Origin: Castellaniella hirudinis_A
Lineage (GTDB): Bacteria > Pseudomonadota > Gammaproteobacteria > Burkholderiales > Burkholderiaceae_B
Length of the DNA: 64,000 nt
Assembly (NCBI RefSeq): GCF_047468865.1
Contig: NZ_JBLGTV010000005.1
Coordinates: 1-64,000 of the forward strand
Direction of reading: 5' to 3'
The notes under the pieces were generated by a model. The model searched no databases, was not told where the DNA came from, and saw nothing but the letters and a program-made list of their open reading frames with translations. The position numbers and the translations under genes were made by a program. Positions 1 through 7,439 of the stretch are shown here, in pieces (the first letter of the stretch is position 1; each line of letters begins with the position of its first letter).

Positions 1-359
1 CTGCCTGGTGGCGTCTCGAAGCGCACGACCGCCTCTGGTTCCCGATGCTTGCAATCCCTCAGATATTCCTTCAGCTGAGTGACGCCGCCCGGATAACCGA
101 GCTCCTGGATCTCCCGCAACAGCACGGCCGCTGGAATCCAGTGTGGGCGGGCCGCCTCGATGCGCCCGTGCAAATAGTCCTTGTACGGGTCCAACTTCGT
201 TGGCCGCGCTTCACGCGGCTTGTACTGCTGCGCATCAGCCTCACGCAGGTATCGCCTGATTGTGTTGCGCGAGCAGCCTAGCTGCTTAGCCATCTCTCGA
301 ATGCTGACGCCACGACGCGCCATTACCTTGATCTCCACTGTTTGCTCCTGAGTCAACAT
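1..359 (-). CDS. istA: IS21-family transposase IstA, N-terminal part (cut by window edge)
   Basis: The minus strand is open from an ATG at 357-359 to the window edge, giving about 119 residues. It begins MLTQEQTVEIKVMARRGVS and continues with an IS21-type helix-turn-helix (REMAKQLGCSRNTIRRYLRE, residues about 21-40) that binds the element's terminal repeats. The next stretch (YKPREARPTKLDPYKDYL) is typical of IstA and precedes the DDE integrase core, which lies outside the window together with the expected partner istB. Family assignment is from the recognised N-terminal signature; intactness of the element cannot be judged. Confidence 0.85.
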   Translation of the reverse strand, partial: MLTQEQTVEIKVMARRGVSIREMAKQLGCSRNTIRRYLREADAQQYKPREARPTKLDPYKDYLHGRIEAARPHWIPAAVLLREIQELGYPGGVTQLKEYLRDCKHREPEAVVRFETPPG

Positions 360-445
360 TGTTGGTGGCCAAAAAGCCACCATCATTACCCAGGTGGGTC
401 AGATTTACTCCGACAGGGTGGGTCAGTATTACACCGGCGATGACA
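1..445 (-). mobile_element. Left part of an IS21-family insertion sequence
   Basis: The istA start is preceded by an 86-bp non-coding end that carries two copies of a GGTGGGTCAG motif (about 393-402 and 418-427), the kind of repeated transposase-binding site that IS21 elements have inside their termini. Reading into the element, the outermost bases appear to be TGTCATCGCCGGTG, which puts the tip near position 445. The exact tip and any target duplication cannot be fixed because the other end is outside the window. Confidence 0.6.
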
Positions 446-513
446 TGCAGCCACCACTGCGTTTCGCGCCCCGCCGGTCATATGATCTGCGGAGCGTTCG
501 CTTTGGAACGCCT

Positions 514-640
514 ATGTCTGATACCACTCTACTGACAGGTCGAGAACTGGGTCAAGCCATCTGCGCCCGCTTCGGCCTGAATCTCAACCAGGTGCAGTCC
601 GACTACAGGATCAAGACAGAACGCGACGATGTGGTTAGCC
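514..640 (+). pseudogene. Orphan coding fragment between the IS element and the CRISPR array
   Basis: From the ATG at 514 the frame reads MSDTTLLTGRELGQAICARF and continues as plausible protein for about 42 residues before running into the leader-distal end of the CRISPR array, where the frame only translates repeats. The opening resembles short phage-type hypothetical proteins that begin with an LTG-ELG motif. I infer a truncated relic whose 3' part is lost. There is no clear ribosome binding site, and the call is tentative. Confidence 0.3.
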
Positions 641-667
641 GCGCAGGCTCTGCATGCCAATTCGGTT

Positions 668-1827
668 GTTTCAATCCACGCGCCCGCATGAGGCGCGACA
701 TCACGCGGGAAATGCTTTTTCATCGGCACCAGGGTTTCAATCCACGCGCCTACATGAGGCGCGACCTGCGTCCGCCAGCGACCGTCCGAGCGTCGTGATT
801 GTTTCAATCCACGCGCCTACATGAGGCGCGACGAGCTGTCGGGCTTGAAACTGGTGGCGCTCGATGTTTCAATCCACGCGCCTACATGAGGCGCGACCAC
901 ATCCCAGGTGCCAGACTCCAAAAATTCCTGGTTTCAATCCACGCGCCTACATGAGGCGCGACCACCCTGGCCCTGCTGTTTCGGTCGGCACCAACAAAGT
1001 TTCAATCCACGCGCCTACATGAGGCGCGACGTTGGATGGGGCCGTATGGGAATTTGACCCACACAGTTTCAATCCACGCGCCTACATGAGGCGCGACATT
1101 GTGCGGACCACCGCTGTATGGACGTAGGCACGTTTCAATCCACGCGCCTACATGAGGCGCGACTGTCCGGCGTATCCCAATTTGCGCCACGCGAAACAGT
1201 TTCAATCCACGCGCCTACATGAGGCGCGACGCTCCAAGCGCCCGCAGGGCATCCTGCAGGCTGCTGTTTCAATCCACGCGCCTACATGAGGCGCGACGGT
1301 CGCCACCGAGTAAAGGATTGCCATGTCATCAGTTTCAATCCACGCGCCTACATGAGGCGCGACCTGAAAATCCAGTAAAAGGCGGCCGCCCATCCAAGGT
1401 TTCAATCCACGCGCCTACATGAGGCGCGACGTTGAGCAGTCGGGCGCGTCCTGGCCGACTGACGTTTCAATCCACGCGCCTACATGAGGCGCGACACTGG
1501 GCAGAGGCGCAAATCTGCGTGCATGAGGGTTTCAATCCACGCGCCTACATGAGGCGCGACATCGCTGCCAATCCCGGTCCATACGCACAACAATGGGTTT
1601 CAATCCACGCGCCTACATGAGGCGCGACCTCATGACGGAGCCGACCGTATCAGCCAGCTGCGAGTTTCAATCCACGCGCCTACATGAGGCGCGACCGAGG
1701 TCGATGGCAATGGCTCACTAATCATGGGCGTTTCAATCCACGCGCCTACATGAGGCGCGACTCCACTGATACTCGGGCCCAGCCTGACTCCAGGTGTTTC
1801 AATCCACGCGCCTACATGAGGCGCGAC
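668..1827 (-). CRISPR. Type I-C-like CRISPR array, 18 repeats and 17 spacers
   Basis: Eighteen 32-bp direct repeats start at 668, 734, 801, 866, 931, 999, 1066, 1132, 1199, 1266, 1332, 1399, 1464, 1529, 1597, 1664, 1730 and 1796. On the + strand each begins GTTTCAATCCACGCGCC and ends ATGAGGCGCGAC, so the minus strand ends GTGGATTGAAAC, the 3' end and crRNA tag typical of subtype I-C. Spacers are 33-36 bp and all differ. The repeat at 668 carries two substitutions (positions 688-689, CG for TA) and the others are identical, so 668 is the old leader-distal end and transcription runs from high to low coordinates. No complete cas gene is in the window. Confidence 0.97.
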
Positions 1828-2069
1828 GCCCTCCGCGTAAGCACACAACAGCAAAGGGCAAAACATGATAAATGCGCGAACTGCCCTTGTACAGCAGCAA
1901 GCGAAAGCAGACCGCAAGCAAGGCCCTGAAAAATCAATTAAAAATCAAGTAAGTATATTTCTGCGAACGCAGTGGGAAATTAACGGGCGCTTAAGGTTCG
2001 CATCAAAAAAACCAGCGAACCATTGAGATTGAGGGTAGGTTTTGCGCCAATGTGTTCGATGCGGCGTTC
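1828..2069 (-). promoter_or_regulatory. CRISPR leader region
   Basis: This stretch touches the conserved repeat end of the array and is markedly AT-richer than its surroundings (for example TTGATTTTTAATTGATTTTT on the minus strand near 1940). It also holds an inverted pair GGTTCG/CGAACC flanking a T-rich loop around 1998-2022, which could be a small terminator or an integration-related element. Leader identity follows from its position at the end with perfect repeats. The promoter itself could not be placed with certainty. Confidence 0.7.
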
Positions 2070-2450
2070 CTACTTGGCACCCAACTGATAGAAACGCAGG
2101 CTATCAAGCGCTGGGCTGATCAGGTCGCACAACTGCATCAGGTCGCACAACTGCATCAGGCCGCACAACTGCGCTTCATCCAGAATGACTACCGAATCGA
2201 CGATGGGGGCATCCCTGTTTTCATAGACTGGGCGCGCAGCCGATGTTTCCTGATCAGGATCGGATTCGGCATTGCTGTGATGCTTAATGACAGCACCGCC
2301 AAAGATATCACGGAAGATGTTGGCCGTCTGCTCGATGATGCTGGTGTAGGGGGTGATGTGGATGACGCGGCGCTTGTCGTGGCAGCGCGCATGCGCCCGC
2401 GCAAAAGCCATGCTGGAAACGATTCCCTTGGGGGGCGGCAAACGGGCGCA
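2070..2450 (-). pseudogene. cas3: cas3 remnant (internal helicase fragment, type I-C)
   Basis: The minus-strand frame contains GIVSSMAFARAHARCHDKRR, then TPYTSIIEQTANIFRDIFG, a KHHSN element and VVILDEAQL. These are the successive conserved blocks of the Cas3 superfamily-2 helicase, from just after the P-loop to the DEAQ (Walker B) box. The N-terminal HD nuclease, an intact P-loop and everything after the DEAQ box are missing, and a stop follows at 2070. The fragment lies immediately upstream of the CRISPR leader and in the same direction, where intact I-C loci would have cas5-cas8c-cas7-cas4-cas1-cas2 in between. It cannot encode a working interference nuclease. Confidence 0.8.
2121..2174. 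repeat. 18-bp tandem triplication inside the cas3 remnant
   Basis: Three head-to-tail 18-bp units occupy 2121-2138, 2139-2156 and 2157-2174. The first two are identical (CAGGTCGCACAACTGCAT) and the third differs at three positions. The unit is a multiple of three, so the cas3 frame stays open and reads a repeated LCDLMQ just after the DEAQ box, where functional Cas3 proteins have a conserved helix. The repeat supports the view that this gene is decaying. Confidence 0.9.
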
Positions 2451-2600
2451 GCCCGTGCAGCATGGAGGCATTTCCTCTCGGGGTTATCCCTTAATCCCGA
2501 GAAAAGTACCATGTTCCCTGGCAAATGTGCATTTCCGGTTAATCGCTAACATATTTACTATTTCTCCTGAGCACACCGCCCACCGATCAAGGAGAACATC

Positions 2601-3770
2601 ATGACTAGCCCCAACCCCATGCTGGATCGTATTCTTGCCGTCCTGCCCGAAATCGCTTCGCGCGCCGATCAAGCCGAACAAGAACGCAAGGTGCCAGAAG
2701 AAAACATCCGGCTGCTGAAGCAAACCGGCTTGCATCGCGCCTTCCAGCCCCGGCATTATGGCGGCCTGGAAATCACGCTGCCGGAGTTCGCCCAGTGTGT
2801 CGTGGCGTTGGCGGGGGCCTGCGGGGGAACCGCCTGGGCATTCAGCCTGCTGTGCACGCACAGCCATCAGCTGGCCATGTTTTCCAAGCAGCTGCAGGAC
2901 GATGTCTGGGGTGCCGATCCCGATGCCACGGCCAGCAGCAGCATCGCCCCGTTCGGCCGCACCGAAGAAGTGGACGGCGGGATTCTGTTCAGCGGCGAAA
3001 TGGGTTGGAGCAGCGGTTGCGATCATGCTGACTGGGCCATCGTGGGCTTCAACCGTTTCAAGGACGACGGCGAAAAGGTTTATTGCTTTGCCGTCGTGCC
3101 GCGCAAGGACTACACCATCCGCGACGACTGGTACGCCATGGGCATGCGCGGCAGTGGATCCAAGACCTTGTTGCTGGACAAGGTTTTTGTGCCAGAGCAC
3201 CGCATCCAGGCCGCCAAGGATATGATGGAAGGCCGCTCCGCCGGGTTTGGCCTGTACCCCGACAGCCAGATTTTCTACACTCCGTACCGCCCGTATTTTG
3301 CCAGCGGCTTTGCCGCCATCAGCCTGGGTGTGGCCGAACGCATGCTGGAGGCCTTCAAGGAAAAAACCCGCAACCGCGTGCGGGCCTATACGGGCGCCCA
3401 GGTGGGGATGGCCACCCCCGCGCTGATGCGCCTGGCTGAATCCACGCACCAGGTGGGCGCGGCGCGCGCTTTCCTGGAAAAGACCTGGGAAGACCACCGG
3501 GTGCACGGCGCGGCCAAGCAATATCCCACTCAGGCAACCCTGACCGCCTGGCGCACCAATCAGGCCTACGCCGTGAAAATGTGCATCGAGGCCGTGGATC
3601 GCCTGTTCAGCGTGGCGGGCGCCAGCGCCTGGTTCGACGGCAACGAGCTGCAGCGCCTGTTCCGCGACAGCCACATGACGGGCGCCCACGCCTACACCGA
3701 TTATGATGTGTGCGCGCAAATCCTGGGACGCGAAATCATGGGCCTGGAACCCGACCCCACCATGATCTGA
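2601..3770 (+). CDS. C2-hpah: 4-hydroxyphenylacetate 3-monooxygenase, oxygenase component (C2 type)
   Basis: The 389-residue protein belongs to the acyl-CoA-dehydrogenase-fold group D flavin monooxygenases, which use FMNH2 or FADH2 from a separate reductase to hydroxylate a phenol ortho to its hydroxyl group. Blocks such as LAGACGGTAWAFSLLCTHSH, DATASSSIAPFG, GWSSGCDHADWAIVGFNRF and AKDMMEGRSAGFGLYPDS match the Acinetobacter C2 component closely from memory, more so than HsaA or TcmO. A strong AGGAG sits before the ATG at 2601. The next gene encodes the matching C1 reductase, so the pair should convert 4-hydroxyphenylacetate to homoprotocatechuate in the cytoplasm. The protein is about 30 residues shorter at the N-terminus than the Acinetobacter protein. 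Confidence 0.88.
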   Translation: MTSPNPMLDRILAVLPEIASRADQAEQERKVPEENIRLLKQTGLHRAFQPRHYGGLEITLPEFAQCVVALAGACGGTAWAFSLLCTHSHQLAMFSKQLQDDVWGADPDATASSSIAPFGRTEEVDGGILFSGEMGWSSGCDHADWAIVGFNRFKDDGEKVYCFAVVPRKDYTIRDDWYAMGMRGSGSKTLLLDKVFVPEHRIQAAKDMMEGRSAGFGLYPDSQIFYTPYRPYFASGFAAISLGVAERMLEAFKEKTRNRVRAYTGAQVGMATPALMRLAESTHQVGAARAFLEKTWEDHRVHGAAKQYPTQATLTAWRTNQAYAVKMCIEAVDRLFSVAGASAWFDGNELQRLFRDSHMTGAHAYTDYDVCAQILGREIMGLEPDPTMI

Positions 3771-3900
3771 GGCGTTTCGCCCGCAGCCCGAATCGATTCA
3801 TCGCGTGTTTCCGGCGGGTTTCCGTCCCGGCCACTGGCCGGGGGCGGCAAACGAGTCGCTCGGAACGCGCCCTGACCCATGTTGTCCCAAAGGAGTTGGC

Positions 3901-4848
3901 ATGCCGCACGATGCCCCGCAATCCGATACCACCAAAGTTTTTGATCCGCGCGTGCTGCGTCGCGCGCTGGGTAATTTCGCGACCGGGGTCACGATTGTCA
4001 CCGCCCATGACGGCGAGACCATGGTCGGCGTCACGGCCAATAGCTTCAGTTCGGTGTCGCTGGATCCTCCCCTGGTGCTCTGGAGCGTGGACAAACGCTC
4101 GGGGAGCTTTCCGGTTTTCCAGCGGGCCAGCCATTTCGCCATCAATGTCCTGTCGATGGGGCAAATCGCATTGTCCAACCGCTTTGCCCGTCCGCATGAC
4201 GACCGTTATGCCGGGGTGGCCTGGCGTGCCGGCCAGGGCGGCTGCATCCTGCTGGAAGACACCAGCGCCAATTTCCAGTGCCGCAAGCAGCAGATCATCG
4301 ACGGTGGCGATCACTGGATTCTGCTTGGCCAGGTGGTCGAGTTCGAAGACAATGGCCGGCCGCCCCTGGTGTATCACCAGGGCTCGTATTCCATGGTGTT
4401 GCCGCATCCGCACCGTGAGCAGGCCAACGCTTCGGCGGTGGACAAGAGCCTGCGCGGGCGGTTGGCCGATCACGCGTATTTCCTGCTGACGCAGGCGGTG
4501 CGCAGCTATCAGCAAAGCTACCAGCCCGAACAGATGAAAATCGGCTGGCGGCCCAGCGAGGCCCGCCTGCTGATGATTTTGGACGATGGCCCATGCCGCG
4601 ACATGGCCGCCTTGTCCCATGACGCCGACATGCCCGTGCACGCCGTGGAACAGACCTTGACGCTATTGGGCAGCCGTGGCCTGGTGCGGCGGACTGAGGG
4701 CGGTTACGAACTGACCCCGGAAGGTTGTACCCAGGTATGCGACATTTGGGCGCTGGCCCAGCGCCATGAGGCTCAGGTGCTGTCGCGGTTCGATGCGACC
4801 GAAGTAGCGGCATTCAAGCGGGTGCTCAAGGGCATCATGGCAACGTAG
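3901..4848 (+). CDS. C1-hpah: 4-hydroxyphenylacetate 3-monooxygenase, reductase component with MarR-like tail (C1 type)
   Basis: The 315-residue protein has an N-terminal flavin reductase domain (about residues 15-170: RRALGNFATGVTIVTA, GVTANSFSSVSLDPPLVLWS) and a C-terminal winged-helix region of MarR type (about 185-315). This fusion is the hallmark of the C1 reductase, in which substrate binding to the MarR-like domain speeds NADH oxidation and release of reduced FMN to C2. The ATG at 3901 follows an AGGAG motif (3891-3895), and a 130-bp gap separates the gene from C2. The 3' end overlaps the convergent AraC gene by 14 bp. The ending RFDATEVAAFKRVLKGI also fits the C1 family. Confidence 0.9.
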   Translation: MPHDAPQSDTTKVFDPRVLRRALGNFATGVTIVTAHDGETMVGVTANSFSSVSLDPPLVLWSVDKRSGSFPVFQRASHFAINVLSMGQIALSNRFARPHDDRYAGVAWRAGQGGCILLEDTSANFQCRKQQIIDGGDHWILLGQVVEFEDNGRPPLVYHQGSYSMVLPHPHREQANASAVDKSLRGRLADHAYFLLTQAVRSYQQSYQPEQMKIGWRPSEARLLMILDDGPCRDMAALSHDADMPVHAVEQTLTLLGSRGLVRRTEGGYELTPEGCTQVCDIWALAQRHEAQVLSRFDATEVAAFKRVLKGIMAT

Positions 4849-5761
4849 CCGCCCGGTCGGCCGCGGGCGCCAGGCGCAGCGCCATGTGGCTGCGGTAGTT
4901 GCCGGGGGTCTGGCCCGCGTGCCGCAGGAAGAACCGCCCGAAATAGGCCGGGTCTTCGAAGCCCAACCGGTAGCCCACCTGGCTGACCGGCTGGTTGGTG
5001 TACAGCAGCAGGCGGCGGGCTTCCTGCATCAGGCGCTCGTTGATCAGGCGCTTGGGCGGCTTGCCCGCAATCCCGTGACAGATTTCGTTCAGGCGCTGCT
5101 CGGATATTCCCAGTTGGCCGGCATAGTGCGGGATGGGCCAGTGGCGGCAAAAGCCGTCTTCCATCAGTGTGCTGAAGCCTAGAAACAGCTGCAGGGTTTC
5201 CCGGCAGGCGGGCGGGGATTCCAGTGCCCGGGGAGACAGGCGCAGCAGGCTGATGAAGATCAGTTGGGCCAACAGGGCCAGGCTTTGCGCCCGGCCATGC
5301 CGCTGGCCGGTGTATTCCTGTTGCAGTTGGCCAAACAGCCCGTCCATCCGTCGGGCTTCATGGGCGGCTTCCCCGTCCAGGCCCGCGAGGGCCAGGCACA
5401 GCGGTGCCACGTGCGCCCCGCCGGACCAGGATGCTGCGTCGTTCAGCAGTGGCCGCAGCAGCTGCTGGCGCACCGTCAGCACATGGCCGTCGGCATGGTC
5501 GTCCGTGACGAAGGCGTGCACGAAGGCCGGCGGCGTCAGGAACACCATGGGCCCCTGCAGCCGGTAGACGCGGTCTTCCAGTTGCACCCGCACCGGGCCT
5601 TCCAGCACGTAGTGCACCTGGAAATAGCGGTCGTGCCGATGCATGAACATTTGCCGCCCCAACTGGCTGGCCAGGGTGCCCAGGGCCTCGTAGTGCAGAT
5701 CGTCGTCCGCGTACTGGGGCCCTGCGATGTGGGTAAGCTGAAGATTGGGGATGTCCTGCAT
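4835..5761 (-). CDS. AraC-family regulator, probable activator of the hydroxyphenylacetate hydroxylase genes
   Basis: The 308-residue protein has an N-terminal cupin-like sensing region (FMHRHDRYFQVHYVLEGPV, about residues 40-60) and a C-terminal pair of helix-turn-helix motifs (HYAGQLGISEQRLNEICHG and PVSQVGYRLGFEDPAYFGRF). The ending is of HpaA type, and the gene lies tail to tail with the hydroxylase genes, so activation of those genes by 4-hydroxyphenylacetate or a related aromatic is the likely role. The start at 5761 (MQDIPNLQ) is chosen because upstream in-frame codons look non-coding. The target promoter would lie in 2472-2600. Confidence 0.82.
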   Translation of the reverse strand: MQDIPNLQLTHIAGPQYADDDLHYEALGTLASQLGRQMFMHRHDRYFQVHYVLEGPVRVQLEDRVYRLQGPMVFLTPPAFVHAFVTDDHADGHVLTVRQQLLRPLLNDAASWSGGAHVAPLCLALAGLDGEAAHEARRMDGLFGQLQQEYTGQRHGRAQSLALLAQLIFISLLRLSPRALESPPACRETLQLFLGFSTLMEDGFCRHWPIPHYAGQLGISEQRLNEICHGIAGKPPKRLINERLMQEARRLLLYTNQPVSQVGYRLGFEDPAYFGRFFLRHAGQTPGNYRSHMALRLAPAADRAATLP

Positions 5762-5872
5762 GGGTTTTGCATTGGCGTGTGGCCGTTCGGTCGCTTCGCC
5801 TATGCTAACGCATCGTCCGGCCGCTTGGCGCACGAAGGTACACTGCACTGATCCGCACCCGGGAATGCAGCC

Positions 5873-6595
5873 ATGTACGAAACGCATACATATAACGACA
5901 ACACCATCCTGCCAAAAAGCGTGCGGGCTCGTTGGGAATGGCTTGAAACCAGTTCCGCGTGCGCCATACTGAAGGCGGTCTGTCCCGAGGAATGGACGGA
6001 TATTGTTCATGTCCTCGATACGTTTGAATTGATCCCTGCCCTTTGGTTGAAGAAGGGCGGCAACCGTGGTCTGGTGCCTCAGGTACTGGATGACATGTTC
6101 CACAAACGGGGTTGGAAAGAAACCCGCATCGACCTGGAAACCCAAGGCATACTCTACGACAAGGGAGGGCGTGAGCGCGCCCGCCTCGCGCCGGTGCATC
6201 AAGAAGGCTATCTGGTGGATAACTTCAAGGGGCGGGTGGTCGTGGATGTCGAATGGAATGCCAAGGATGGGAATATAGACCGTGACTTGTCGGCATACCG
6301 GGCGTGGCACGAGGCCGGTGTGATTTCGGCGGCCGTTTTGATTACCCAGGATCGGGAATCCCTGAAGGCGCTTGCGTCGTCGTTGTGGGCTGCTTATCAG
6401 GCAACCCTGCCCGCGCACGAGCGCGATGCCAGGTTGCCCATTGATCTGAATACCTCCACGACGACCAATCTGGAAAAAGTGCAGATTCGGGTTCGGCGGG
6501 CAGTCATGGGGACTTGTCCGCTGTTGGTCGTTGCGGCAAACGCGGCAACCTGGAACGGGAGACCTTACGTCAGGATGGAATCGGTTTCAGCATGA
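5873..6595 (+). CDS. BglII/BstYI-type type II restriction endonuclease
   Basis: The 240-residue protein carries a signature seen in BglII/BstYI-family nucleases: YLVDNFKGRVVVDVEWNAKD followed by GNIDRDLSAYRAWHEAGVIS and VLITQD. D116, D125 and E127 are in the spacing of the BglII catalytic residues (D, nine residues on an acidic residue, then E/Q two further). These enzymes cut palindromes with a GATC core (BglII AGATCT, BstYI RGATCY) and act as homodimers. The gene converges on an adenine methyltransferase gene and overlaps its 3' end by 31 bp, the layout of a type II restriction-modification pair. Its exact recognition site is inferred, not shown. Confidence 0.85.
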   Translation: MYETHTYNDNTILPKSVRARWEWLETSSACAILKAVCPEEWTDIVHVLDTFELIPALWLKKGGNRGLVPQVLDDMFHKRGWKETRIDLETQGILYDKGGRERARLAPVHQEGYLVDNFKGRVVVDVEWNAKDGNIDRDLSAYRAWHEAGVISAAVLITQDRESLKALASSLWAAYQATLPAHERDARLPIDLNTSTTTNLEKVQIRVRRAVMGTCPLLVVAANAATWNGRPYVRMESVSA

Positions 6596-7419
6596 TGGCG
6601 GCCTTGTGGCCGCAGGATGGTTCCCGCTGTGATCAGCAATGACCTGATGCGTTGGATGGAATAGCCGGTTGCGGCCGCCAATTCGCGGACGCTTTGTCCG
6701 TTTTCGTAGAGTGTGCGCAACTGCCTGCCCATGCTGGCAGCGCGTTCGGCGGAAACCCTTTCGTTGGGGAAAAGGTCGGGCAGCATGGGCCCGCCTTCAT
6801 AGCCTTTGTGCACAGCGCCCTGTGGCGTGATGCCTGCGGCGGATTCGTCGCCCCATACGGACCATCCCGCCCTGGGGTACCTGGCGAACAGTTCAAGATA
6901 GGCGCCGGGAGAGCAGGATTCGATCAGCGTATATTGTTCGTCGGGCTTGCGGGAGTGTTCGCGCTTGCGGGTTTCGAGCATGTTGACTTGAGATCGGCCA
7001 GGGGCCAGCGTGCGCATGGAGCCCTTGACACCGAACAGCAGGAGTTCGGTGACGTTTCTGAAGTAGAATCCGACGCCGCGTCCGTCGGGGCCGCCGTCCT
7101 TGCGGCGTTTGGCCCAGACGATATTGCTGATATAGCGAAACCCCCAGGCTTGCATGACACCCAGGCCTTCGGGCAACAAGGCGTTGGGAACCCATAAGTA
7201 GAGGTGGGCATTTTTTGCCGTGACGTCGGCCACGGGCAAGGCTTTGATCTCATCCAGCTGCATCGTGCCGTAGCGCCCAAGCCGGCGGTGTTCGGGGGCC
7301 ACTTTGCCAGTGCGGTTGGTGAAGCGCCAGGGCGGGTCGGCCAGGACGGTTGAAAACCCTCCGGCTACCTGGGGGAGCGGGGCGTAGTCGTTGGCGTCTG
7401 TCTTGGCGGGTTTTTTCAT
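6565..7419 (-). CDS. MT-A70-family DNA adenine methyltransferase of the restriction-modification pair
   Basis: The 284-residue protein has the MT-A70 catalytic motif DPPW at residues 28-31 (STVLADPPWRF) and the later LYLWVPNALLPEGLGVMQAW and NIVWAKRRKDG blocks, so it should transfer a methyl group from SAM to N6 of adenine. Its last 45 residues (NGQSVRELAAATGYSIQRIR) look like a helix-turn-helix, unusual for the catalytic family and possibly used for autoregulation. It protects host DNA from the convergent BglII-like nuclease. The ATG at 7419 is followed by a lysine-rich start. A good sigma-70 promoter and two AGATCT-containing repeats lie just upstream. Confidence 0.88.
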   Translation of the reverse strand: MKKPAKTDANDYAPLPQVAGGFSTVLADPPWRFTNRTGKVAPEHRRLGRYGTMQLDEIKALPVADVTAKNAHLYLWVPNALLPEGLGVMQAWGFRYISNIVWAKRRKDGGPDGRGVGFYFRNVTELLLFGVKGSMRTLAPGRSQVNMLETRKREHSRKPDEQYTLIESCSPGAYLELFARYPRAGWSVWGDESAAGITPQGAVHKGYEGGPMLPDLFPNERVSAERAASMGRQLRTLYENGQSVRELAAATGYSIQRIRSLLITAGTILRPQGRHHAETDSILT

Positions 7420-7439
7420 TTTCAGCTGGTTTGCGGGTA

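Noticed and set aside
394..1929. Several open frames on both strands across the CRISPR array, with repeated FNPRAYMRRD or VAPHVGAWIET peptides
   Set aside because: They are translations of the CRISPR repeats; frame changes from spacer to spacer and no ribosome site is present.
2601..3770. HsaA (steroid ring hydroxylase) or TcmO-type monooxygenase for the oxygenase gene
   Set aside because: Blocks such as AKDMMEGRSAGFGLYPDS and the adjacent C1 reductase with a MarR-like tail fit 4-hydroxyphenylacetate hydroxylase better.
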